Below are positions 1 through 5,763 of a stretch of 7,303 nt of DNA, in pieces. The stretch comes from CAYVQE01 sp964633205 (GTDB lineage: Bacteria > Myxococcota > B64-G9), in contig CAZWFN010000226.1 in the NCBI GenBank assembly GCA_964633205.1, positions 1-7,303 on the forward strand, written 5' to 3'. The notes below the pieces were generated by a model. That model ran no database searches, had not been told where the DNA came from, and was given only the letters and a program-made list of their open reading frames with translations. Within the stretch, counting starts at the first letter, position 1, and every line of letters begins with the position of its first letter. The translations under genes and the position numbers were made by a program.

Positions 1-408
1 CTCGACGTGCGGCAGCAGCGCGTCCTGCTGGGCCTTGTTCAGCCGGTGGATCTCGTCGATGAACAGCACCGTGCGCCGCGCCAGCCGATCGCGGCGGGTG
101 GCGGCGTCGGCGGCGATGGCCCGGATCTCGCGCACCCCGCCCAGCACCGCCGAGAAGGGCACGAACTCGGCCCCGGTGGACGCGGCCACCACCGCCGCCA
201 GGGCGGTCTTGCCGCAGCCCGGCGGGCCCCACAGCACCATGGACGGCAGCCGGTCGGACTCGATGGCCCGGCGCAGCAGCTTGCCCGGGCCCAGGATCTG
301 CTCCTGGCCGACGAACTCGTCGAGCCGCCGCGGCCGCATGCGCTCGGCCAGCGGGGCGTGGCGCTGCTCGCGGGCGGCCTGGGCGCTGAACAGATCCGGC
401 TCCTTCAT
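1..408 (-). CDS. rarA: Replication-associated recombination protein RarA (MgsA), AAA+ ATPase, N-terminal part; 3' end outside window
   Basis: RarA is a cytoplasmic AAA+ ATPase related to clamp-loader subunits and to eukaryotic WRNIP1/Mgs1; it acts at stalled replication forks. The 136 visible codons read in frame from an ATG at 408 to base 1 without a stop. The N-terminus has the family pattern PLAERMRPRRLDEFVGQEQILGPG at about residues 19-42 (split here: PLAERMRP, then DEFVGQE). The Walker A motif GPPGCGKT is at 61-68. Walker B VLFIDE is at 114-119, followed by HRLNKAQQDALLPHVE, where this family usually has HRFNK. Full-length RarA is about 430-450 residues, so roughly two thirds is missing, including the C-terminal tetramerisation region. 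No Shine-Dalgarno is visible before the ATG and no other in-frame ATG lies nearby upstream; the motif spacing to the N-terminus fits this start. It lies 102 bases downstream of the lipoprotein gene on the same strand. Confidence 0.95.
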   Translation of the reverse strand, partial: MKEPDLFSAQAAREQRHAPLAERMRPRRLDEFVGQEQILGPGKLLRRAIESDRLPSMVLWGPPGCGKTALAAVVAASTGAEFVPFSAVLGGVREIRAIAADAATRRDRLARRTVLFIDEIHRLNKAQQDALLPHVE

Positions 409-416
409 CGCGCGCC

Positions 417-445
417 AGTCTAGCCCCGCAAAAGACGCGGGACAA
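417..445 (-). promoter_or_regulatory. Candidate sigma-70-type promoter for rarA giving a very short leader
   Basis: On the minus strand TTGTCC (440-445, 4 of 6 matches to TTGACA) is followed after exactly 17 bp by TAGACT (417-422, 4 of 6 matches to TATAAT). Transcription would start about 2-3 bases before the rarA ATG at 408, which would explain the absence of a Shine-Dalgarno there. The 17-bp spacer contains the inverted repeat GCGGG/CCCGC (437-441 and 425-429). Each box is only a moderate match and such pairs occur by chance, so this is a suggestion. The gene could equally be read through from the lipoprotein gene. Confidence 0.3.
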
Positions 446-450
446 GACTT

Positions 451-481
451 GCTTCGCCAGCATTGGGGGCTTCGCCCAGTG
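451..481. repeat. Two GCTTCGC mini-hairpin motifs 18 bp apart in the lipoprotein-rarA gap
   Basis: GCTTCGC occurs at 451-457 and 469-475, which reads GCGAAGC on the minus strand; that heptamer is known to form an unusually stable DNA mini-hairpin. The second copy sits inside a larger imperfect stem: CATTGGG (461-467) can pair with CCCAGTG (475-481), one pair being G-U in the plus-strand RNA. No T-run follows on either strand, so it is not a canonical intrinsic terminator. A processing or partial termination site after the lipoprotein gene, or a small dispersed repeat, are possible readings. Confidence 0.35.
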
Positions 482-510
482 GCTGCCGATGGCCCGCGGG
501 CTCGGCCGGT

Positions 511-3500
511 TCAGTCCGCGAACTCGTAGCACTCGACGTAGTACACCGCGGGCAGCACGCAGCCGCTGAAATCCCACTCCTGGATTCCGCTGCCGTCGGA
601 ATACCACATGGCGCAGGGCAGGAAGTGGCCGGGGCAGTTATCGGTCGTCTGGTAGGCCACCACCTCGCCGTAGCCGAAATAGGTGCAGACCTTCTGCGCG
701 CAGTCGTGGCCGTTGCCGCAGTCGTTCCACGAGCCGCAGGAGCCGTGGTGGCCGAAGGCGTGGCTCCAGTATACCTGCACCACCGGGTTGACGTGGCCGC
801 AGCCGCCGCCGACGTCGGCCATGTCGCTGCCCTGGCCCTCGTAGGCATCGACGCGCCCGTTGAGGCAGCGGCCGGCGAAGCGCTGCACCAGGGTCTGGCC
901 GAAGGCGTCCGGCGGCTCGCCGGCGTTGCCGCCGAACAGGTAGACCTCGCCGTTCAAGGTGGCGGCCGCCTGGAAGTCGGCCGCCAGCAGCAGCCGGGTC
1001 GGCTCCAGCCAGGCATCGGCCAGGCTGCCGGCGGCCAGGTCGTAGGACCAGTGGCGGCCGCTGAGCACCCCGTTTTCGCGGCCGGCGAAGATCTGCAGCC
1101 GGTCGCCGATCACCGCGCCGCTGGCCCGGCTGACCGGGATGGCGTCTTGCGCGACGGTGGACCAGGCCCCGTCGCGGTAGCGCAGGATGCTGCCCGCGGT
1201 CTGGCCGGCAGCGTCCTCGCCGCCGACCAGGTAGACGTCGCCGCCGTGGGTCAGGCCCACCGCGGCGCTGCGCGCCTCGGGCAGCAGGGTGGCGTTCTGC
1301 CAGCGGTCGGTCAGCGGGTCGTAGATCTCCACCGCCTGCACGGCGCCGTTGTTGCTGCCGCCGATGACCATGATCCGGCCCTGGTGCACCACCGCGGCGG
1401 CGTCGCGCCGGGCGTTGAGCATGGGCTGGTGCTCGGTCCAGGCATCGGCCACCGGATCGTAGGCGCGCACGGTGGCGATGGCATTGCCGAAGGTGTCGGC
1501 GCCGCCGATGGCCCAGACGCGGCCGCCGAGCGCCACCGCGGCCAGTCCGTTCTGGGCGGCGGGCAGATCGGCCATGGCCTGGTAGCTGCCGTCGGCCGGG
1601 TCGAAGATCCAGCCGCCGACCACCTCTGCGTAGTTGCGGCCGCCGAACAGGGCGATGCGGCCGTCGATGGGCACGGCCGCGTGCATGAAGCGGCCCGCGG
1701 GCAGCTCGGCCAGGTGGCTCAGGTAGTCGAGCGAGCGGGTGTAGTAGGTCGCCGCGGCGCTCAGCCCGGCGGCGGTCTGGCCGCCGACCAGCCACAGCTG
1801 CATCTGCTCGCTGTCCACTTGCCCCGGGGCGATGAGCGCGGCGCCGGCCGCGGCGTGGCGCGGCTCGGGCAGCGGGGCCCGGGTGCGCCACAGCCCGCGG
1901 TCGATGACCAGCTCCTCGACGGTGGTGGTCGGCTCGCCGGTGGCCTTGCGGCCGCCGGCCACCACGATGCCCTCGGGCCCGCCGGTCACCCGGCCGACGT
2001 TGCGCGACACGCCGGCGCTGACGTAGGCCCGCGGGGTGGGCATGGGCGCCGCCTCGGACCAGCTGTCGGCCTGCGGGTCGTAGACGTCCACCGCGGCGAT
2101 GGGCGTGCCCTGCTCGTCCTCGCCACCCACCAGGTAGATCAAGCCCTGGTGGACCACCGCCGCGAAGGCGGTCCGCGGCCGCGGCATCTGGGCCACCGCG
2201 TTGGTCCAGCTGTCGGCGGCCGGATCGTAGACCTCCAGCGTGTCGAGCACCACATCGCCGTTGGTCTTGCCGCCGAAGACGTAGATGCGATCGCCCACCG
2301 CGGCGGCCGCCAGGCCGAAGCGGGTCGAGGGCATGGGCGCCAGCTCGCTCCAGGCGTCGCCGTCCGGGTCGTAGACGGCCACCGCGCCCAGCGGCACGCC
2401 GTCGTCCTCGCCGCCCAGGGCGTAGACCGCACCGCCGTGGGCCACCAGGGCCAGCCCGGCGCGGGCCGCCGGCAGGCTGGCCAGGGTGGTCCAGGCCGCG
2501 GTCTGCGGGTCGTAGGCGTAGGCGCCCGCCTGCGGCGCCAGGCCGTCCGAGCCGCCGGCCAGGTAGAGCACCTGGGTCTCGGCGGCAACGGCCGCCGCCG
2601 CCCGGGTCAGGCTCTCGGCCAGCGCCGGGCCGGCCTGCCACTGGCTGTCGGCGCCGCTGATCTCGAACTCGGCCGACACCACCTGGCTCTCCCAGTTGCC
2701 GGCCGGATCCAGGGCGCGGAAGCGCAGCGCGCTGGTGTCGAAGACGCGGAAGGTGCGGGCCGAGGCGAACCAGGGCGAGTCGGCGTCCGGCTCGGCGCCG
2801 TCGCTGGTGTAGTGCACCCGCGCCGGCTCGTCCGCGGCCACCGTGACCACCAGCGGGTCCGGGAACACGCCGCCGGCCGGGCTGACCCGGGTGATCGGCG
2901 GGGTGATGTCGTAGACCACCCGCACGGTGATGGTCTCCGAGGCCTGGCCCTGATCCAGCGAGCGCACGGCGTAGACGTTTTCGCCCGGCTCCAGGTTCAG
3001 CGTCACGCTCCAGCTGGTCTCCGGGCTCTCGGGCACAGCCTCCAGGTCGTTGATCTCGATCGAGCTGCCGGCCGGCTTGCTGCCGCTGAGTTCGAGCTGG
3101 CCGACGTTGGTCGGCGTCTGGTAGGGGTCGATCTGCGGCGGCTCGACGCAGCCGGCGATGGGGCTGGACTGGCACGCGCCGTCGACGCAGACATCGTCGG
3201 TGCAGGCGTTGCCGTCGCTGCAGGGCCCGTCCTGGGCCCGATGCGCGCAGCGGTTGTGATCGTAGTCGAACCAGTCCAGGGTGCAGGCGTTGGCGTCGTC
3301 GCACAGGGCCGCCTCGTCCAGCGGCTGGCAGGCGCCGTTGTGGCACAGCTCGCCCAGCGGGCAGGCGCCGCTGGGGTTCTGCTCGCTGCAGGCGTTGCCG
3401 GTGTCGCTGCAGGCGCCGTCGATGCAGGTCTGGCCGTTGGGGCAGACGCCGTTGGGCTGATCCGGGCCGCACAGGTCCGACTCGGCGTAGCAGGCGCCGT

Positions 3501-4386
3501 CGATGCAGACCTCGTCCGGCGCGCAGTCGCAGGCCGGCCCGCCGCCGCTGCACTGGCCCTGGGCGTCGCAGACCTGGCCGGCGTCGCACTGGCCGCAGGA
3601 GCCGTCGCAGCCGTCCGGGCCGCACTCGCGGCCGGCGCAGTCGGGCGTGCAGCCGGGCACGCAGCTGAAATCGACGCACTCCTCGCCCGGCTGGCAATCG
3701 CCGCAGGAGCCGCCGCAGCCGTCCGCGCCGCACTCGCGGCCGGCGCAGTCGGGCGTGCAGCCGGGCACGCAGCTGAAATCGACGCACTCCTCGCCCGGCT
3801 CACAGTCGCCGCAGGAGCCGCCGCAGCCGTCCGCGCCGCACTGCTTGCCGGCACAGTCGGGCTGGCAGTCGGGCTGGCAGGTGCCGCTGTCGGCGTCGCA
3901 GACGAAGCCCGGTTCGCAGCCGCAGTCGGCCGGGCAGGTGGCGCAGTCCTCCTGCCGGCCGGGTTCGCATTCGCCGTTGCCGCAGCACAGGCCGCAGTCG
4001 GCCGGGCAGTTGAAGCAGTTCTCGGTGTCCGGCTGGCAGCTGTCGTCGCCGCAGCTGGCCGGGATGGCCTCGCAGGAGCCGGCGTCGCAGACCTCGTCGG
4101 CGCCGCAGCCGCCGCAGGAGCCGCCGCAGCCGTCCGGCCCGCATTCGCGGCCGCTGCAGTCGGGCGTGCATTCGTCCTCCACGCACTGGCCCAGCTCGCA
4201 GTGGCTGCCGGCCGGACAGTCCTCGCCGGCCGTCCAGCGGCCCTCGGCGCAGACCTCGACCTGGCCGTTGACGCAGCGGCGCTCACCGGCTGAACAGTCC
4301 TGCGGATCGGAGCTCGAGCCGCCGCAGCCGGCCAGACCGAGGGGCAGCAAGGACCAGCTCAGATAGACGACAAAGGCGCAGCGCAT
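511..4386 (-). CDS. Large cysteine-rich kelch-repeat lipoprotein, function unknown
   Basis: A predicted 1291-residue surface or periplasmic lipoprotein. The start at 4386 is chosen because AGGAGG lies 8 bases upstream and the first 21 residues form a lipoprotein signal: hydrophobic stretch, then lipobox LAGC with Cys21 as the lipidated residue. In order: residues 21-413 carry about 70 cysteines, including four CxPDCxGxxCGxDGCxGSCGxC units (starting at 73, 174, 210, 246) and a C-terminal block like the CSDGNACTDDVC repeats of deltaproteobacterial secreted proteins. Residues 414-492 resemble a bacterial Ig-like module (LEPGENVYAVRSLD). Residues 493-577 resemble the chitobiase/hexosaminidase C-terminal domain (VHYTSDGAEPD). 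Residues 606-1173 hold twelve kelch repeats. Residues 1174-1291 are an unrecognised domain with ten cysteines. No catalytic motif is visible; adhesion, glycan binding or a structural surface role are guesses. It is divergent from the homocysteine operon and probably unrelated to it. Confidence 0.9.
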   Translation of the reverse strand: MRCAFVVYLSWSLLPLGLAGCGGSSSDPQDCSAGERRCVNGQVEVCAEGRWTAGEDCPAGSHCELGQCVEDECTPDCSGRECGPDGCGGSCGGCGADEVCDAGSCEAIPASCGDDSCQPDTENCFNCPADCGLCCGNGECEPGRQEDCATCPADCGCEPGFVCDADSGTCQPDCQPDCAGKQCGADGCGGSCGDCEPGEECVDFSCVPGCTPDCAGRECGADGCGGSCGDCQPGEECVDFSCVPGCTPDCAGRECGPDGCDGSCGQCDAGQVCDAQGQCSGGGPACDCAPDEVCIDGACYAESDLCGPDQPNGVCPNGQTCIDGACSDTGNACSEQNPSGACPLGELCHNGACQPLDEAALCDDANACTLDWFDYDHNRCAHRAQDGPCSDGNACTDDVCVDGACQSSPIAGCVEPPQIDPYQTPTNVGQLELSGSKPAGSSIEINDLEAVPESPETSWSVTLNLEPGENVYAVRSLDQGQASETITVRVVYDITPPITRVSPAGGVFPDPLVVTVAADEPARVHYTSDGAEPDADSPWFASARTFRVFDTSALRFRALDPAGNWESQVVSAEFEISGADSQWQAGPALAESLTRAAAAVAAETQVLYLAGGSDGLAPQAGAYAYDPQTAAWTTLASLPAARAGLALVAHGGAVYALGGEDDGVPLGAVAVYDPDGDAWSELAPMPSTRFGLAAAAVGDRIYVFGGKTNGDVVLDTLEVYDPAADSWTNAVAQMPRPRTAFAAVVHQGLIYLVGGEDEQGTPIAAVDVYDPQADSWSEAAPMPTPRAYVSAGVSRNVGRVTGGPEGIVVAGGRKATGEPTTTVEELVIDRGLWRTRAPLPEPRHAAAGAALIAPGQVDSEQMQLWLVGGQTAAGLSAAATYYTRSLDYLSHLAELPAGRFMHAAVPIDGRIALFGGRNYAEVVGGWIFDPADGSYQAMADLPAAQNGLAAVALGGRVWAIGGADTFGNAIATVRAYDPVADAWTEHQPMLNARRDAAAVVHQGRIMVIGGSNNGAVQAVEIYDPLTDRWQNATLLPEARSAAVGLTHGGDVYLVGGEDAAGQTAGSILRYRDGAWSTVAQDAIPVSRASGAVIGDRLQIFAGRENGVLSGRHWSYDLAAGSLADAWLEPTRLLLAADFQAAATLNGEVYLFGGNAGEPPDAFGQTLVQRFAGRCLNGRVDAYEGQGSDMADVGGGCGHVNPVVQVYWSHAFGHHGSCGSWNDCGNGHDCAQKVCTYFGYGEVVAYQTTDNCPGHFLPCAMWYSDGSGIQEWDFSGCVLPAVYYVECYEFAD
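868..2571 (-). other. Twelve kelch repeats, probably two six-bladed beta-propellers
   Basis: Residues 606-1173 of the lipoprotein contain twelve units of about 45-55 residues. Each begins with a hydrophobic strand ending in a GG-type pair (YLAGG, YALGG, YVFGG, YLVGG, VVAGG, WLVGG, ALFGG, WAIGG, MVIGG, YLVGG, the degenerate QIFAG, and YLFGG). Most continue with YDPxxDxW and then PMPxxR or a variant. Kelch propellers usually have six or seven blades, so twelve fits two six-bladed propellers. Units 5, 6, 10, 11 and 12 have lost or altered the YDP/W part, and unit 4 carries an insert near VGRVTGGPEG. Propellers bind ligands or proteins rather than catalyse; no ligand can be named from sequence. 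Confidence 0.85.
3544..3867 (-). repeat. Three tandem 108-bp (36-residue) cysteine-repeat units within the lipoprotein gene
   Basis: Residues 174-281 consist of three 36-residue units beginning CQPDC, CTPDC and CTPDC. The last two boundaries are nearly identical at DNA level: bases 3620-3692 and 3728-3800 are a 73-bp exact direct repeat offset by 108 bp, and the intervening 35 bp (3693-3727 versus 3801-3835) differ at only a few positions. The third unit diverges after CGQC. A fourth, separate copy of the first half lies at residues 73-94. The near-identity points to recent duplication or ongoing recombination, and such arrays commonly vary in copy number. Confidence 0.9.
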
Positions 4387-4394
4387 GGCAAAAC

Positions 4395-4400
4395 CCTCCT
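4395..4400 (-). promoter_or_regulatory. Ribosome binding site deciding the lipoprotein start
   Basis: AGGAGG on the minus strand, 8 bases before the ATG at 4386. It settles the start against a 55-codon in-frame upstream extension beginning at 4551, which would bury the signal peptide inside the protein and would overlap the opposing promoter region. Confidence 0.85.
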
Positions 4401-4505
4401 GTTTCCCAGGGAGACGGAGATATTTCCAGCATGCCCGCCCCACCGCCGTCAAGCTCGCAATCGCCCAGAACAACGCCGGGCGGATCTGAATCGGGTCGGT
4501 TGGCT

Positions 4506-4534
4506 GCCGATGCTCCAGGCGGCTTGACATCGGC
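4506..4534. promoter_or_regulatory. Candidate operator: inverted repeat overlapping the -35 box of the homocysteine operon
   Basis: GCCGATG (4506-4512) and CATCGGC (4528-4534) form a perfect 7-bp inverted repeat whose arms are 22 bp apart centre to centre, about two helical turns. The right arm covers the end of the -35 hexamer, so a bound repressor would block RNA polymerase. A further ATCGG half-site lies at 4490-4494. The regulator cannot be named; methionine or S-adenosylhomocysteine-responsive repressors are the natural suspects for this pathway, but I did not match a known consensus. Confidence 0.4.
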
Positions 4535-4552
4535 CGGTGGCTTGCGTTCAAT
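4524..4552 (+). promoter_or_regulatory. Probable sigma-70-type promoter of the homocysteine operon
   Basis: A perfect TTGACA at 4524-4529 is followed after exactly 17 bp by TTCAAT at 4547-4552 (4 of 6 matches to TATAAT). Transcription would begin near 4559, leaving a leader of about 22 bases before the ATG at 4581. This also argues against the upstream in-frame starts at 4431 and 4551, and leaves no room for a riboswitch in the leader. Confidence 0.55.
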
Positions 4553-4580
4553 GGCTGCGGTGCAAGTGGCAGAGGCTGTC

Positions 4581-5300
4581 ATGTATGAGGAGCGTAGCTA
4601 TCGCGGCTGGGTGGAGCCCGCCGGGCTGGTGGCCAGCCGGGTCTGTCAGGCCGAGAGCGACCTGTTGATCCACGCGCCCGAGCCGCTGGCCGAGCGCGCC
4701 GGCGCGCTGTTGGCCGAGGTGCGCGCCGACCTCGAGGCGTACATCCGCCGCCGGCCGGACTTCGCCGCCGCCCGCGCGCCGCTGGCCGCCGGCGCCGGCG
4801 CGCCGCTGATCGCCCGGCGCATGGCCGCGGCCGCCGCCGACTGGGGGGTGGGGCCGATGGCGGCGGTGGCCGGGGCGCTGGCCGAGGCGGTGGGCGAGCG
4901 GCTGGGCGCGGCCGATGGGGCGCTGCTGGTGGAAAACGGCGGCGATTGCTACCTGCGCCACGCCGCGCCGCTGACGGCGCGGCTGTGGGCCGGGGCCGGC
5001 TCGCCCTTTGCCGACCGGGTGCGCTTCCGGCTGCCGGCCGCCCCGGGCGGCCAGGGCCTGTGCACCTCGAGCGGCACCGTGGGCCATTCCTACAGCGCCG
5101 GCCGGGCCGACGCGGTCTGCGTGCTGGCCGCCAGCGCGCCGGCGGCCGACGCGGCCGCCACCGCCCTGGCCAACGCGGTGGCCGGCCCGGCCGACGTCGA
5201 CGCCGCGCTGCAGCGGGCCCGGGCGGCCGGGGGCCTGGACGGGGTGCTGATCGCCTGCGGCGAGCGGCTGGGGCTGTGGGGCGAAATCGAGCTGCTGTGA
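4581..5300 (+). CDS. UPF0280 / COG2122 family protein, ApbE-related, sulfide-assimilation partner
   Basis: A 239-residue protein, the usual length for UPF0280. It starts MYEERSYRGW, close to the family's typical MYEERxYRxW N-terminus, which fixes the start. AGAGG (4571-4575) lies 5 bases upstream. Conserved stretches seen are VENGGDCYLR (ENGGD at 118-122) and CTSSGTVGHS (161-170), followed by SAGRADAVCVLA. The family is distantly related to the flavin transferase ApbE, but the true reaction is unsettled. From memory, the Methanosarcina acetivorans member (MA1715) was linked genetically to sulfide use for cysteine and homocysteine synthesis. There is no signal peptide, so it should be cytoplasmic. 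Five cysteines, including Cys22, Cys123 and Cys161, could matter for persulfide chemistry, but that is inference. It is the first gene of the operon, 19 bases before the NIL-ferredoxin gene. Confidence 0.88.
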   Translation: MYEERSYRGWVEPAGLVASRVCQAESDLLIHAPEPLAERAGALLAEVRADLEAYIRRRPDFAAARAPLAAGAGAPLIARRMAAAAADWGVGPMAAVAGALAEAVGERLGAADGALLVENGGDCYLRHAAPLTARLWAGAGSPFADRVRFRLPAAPGGQGLCTSSGTVGHSYSAGRADAVCVLAASAPAADAAATALANAVAGPADVDAALQRARAAGGLDGVLIACGERLGLWGEIELL

Positions 5301-5319
5301 GCGGCGCGGGAGCGAGAGC

Positions 5320-5751
5320 ATGCACAAGCGCAACGCCATTTTGCACTTCGGCCCGGAGCTGGTCGACAAGCCGGTGCTCAGCGGCATGATCCGCGGCCAC
5401 CAGGTGGAGATCAACCTGCTGCAGGCCTCGATCGAGCCGGACGTCGACGGCACCGCGTTCATCCAGGTCACCGGCCAGCGGGCCGAGGTGGAGCGCGCGC
5501 TGGGCTACCTGCGCCAGCGCGGGGTGCGGCTGATCTTCCCGGCCAAGAACCTGATCTACGACGAGCAGCGCTGCACCCACTGCGGCGCCTGCGTGGCCCA
5601 GTGCCTGGTCCAGGCGCTGCACGTCGAGCCGGGCAGCGGCCGCGTGCTGTTCGACCACGACAAGTGCCTGGCCTGCGAGCTGTGCATCCCGGCCTGCCCC
5701 TACCGGGCGCTGGAGTCGGTCAGCGAGCACTTGGGCACGGCGGCCGGCTGA
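5320..5751 (+). CDS. NIL-domain protein with two [4Fe-4S] clusters, homocysteine synthesis partner
   Basis: A 143-residue cytoplasmic protein. Residues about 3-76 match the NIL domain, a small ligand-binding fold also found at the C-terminus of methionine ABC transporter ATPases (VDKPVLSGMIRG, then IQVTGQ and the helix VERALGYLRQRGV). Residues 80-132 form a bacterial two-cluster ferredoxin: CTHCGACVAQC (Cys85, 88, 91, 95) and CLACELCIPACP (Cys116, 119, 122, 126). The first motif has Leu instead of the usual Pro after its fourth cysteine. In M. acetivorans the equivalent (MA1822) works with the HcyBio protein in reductive homocysteine formation from sulfide; by analogy this protein supplies electrons. 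The Shine-Dalgarno GGGAG (5308-5312) is 7 bases before the ATG. It sits 12 bases before the HcyBio gene, its expected partner. Confidence 0.92.
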   Translation: MHKRNAILHFGPELVDKPVLSGMIRGHQVEINLLQASIEPDVDGTAFIQVTGQRAEVERALGYLRQRGVRLIFPAKNLIYDEQRCTHCGACVAQCLVQALHVEPGSGRVLFDHDKCLACELCIPACPYRALESVSEHLGTAAG

Positions 5752-5763
5752 GGGAGGCGGGAG

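Noticed and set aside
424..442. GCGGG/CCCGC hairpin as an intrinsic terminator after the lipoprotein gene
   Set aside because: The stem is only 5-6 bp and no T-run follows on the minus strand; it also sits within the candidate rarA promoter spacer.
463..4293. 1276-codon plus-strand open frame opposite the lipoprotein gene
   Set aside because: It is an antisense shadow: G/C-rich third positions remove stops on the other strand. Its product is a low-complexity Ala/Gly/Val/Arg-rich string without motifs, whereas the minus strand shows a signal peptide, Shine-Dalgarno and recognisable domains.
3503..4366. 287-codon plus-strand frame with repetitive Ser/Gln/Pro product
   Set aside because: The repetition mirrors the 108-bp units of the lipoprotein gene on the other strand; no ribosome site or domain supports it.
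4447..4452. TTGACG on the minus strand as a -35 box for the lipoprotein gene
   Set aside because: No acceptable -10 hexamer occurs 16-18 bp downstream; the AAATAT-like stretch is too far, so the lipoprotein promoter remains unidentified.
4387..4551. Upstream in-frame extension of the lipoprotein to an ATG at 4551
   Set aside because: The lipobox signal peptide and the AGGAGG 8 bases ahead of 4386 fix the start there; the extension would bury the signal.
4431..4580. Upstream in-frame starts (4431 and 4551) for the UPF0280 gene
   Set aside because: The family N-terminus begins at the ATG at 4581, and the likely transcription start near 4559 lies downstream of both alternatives.
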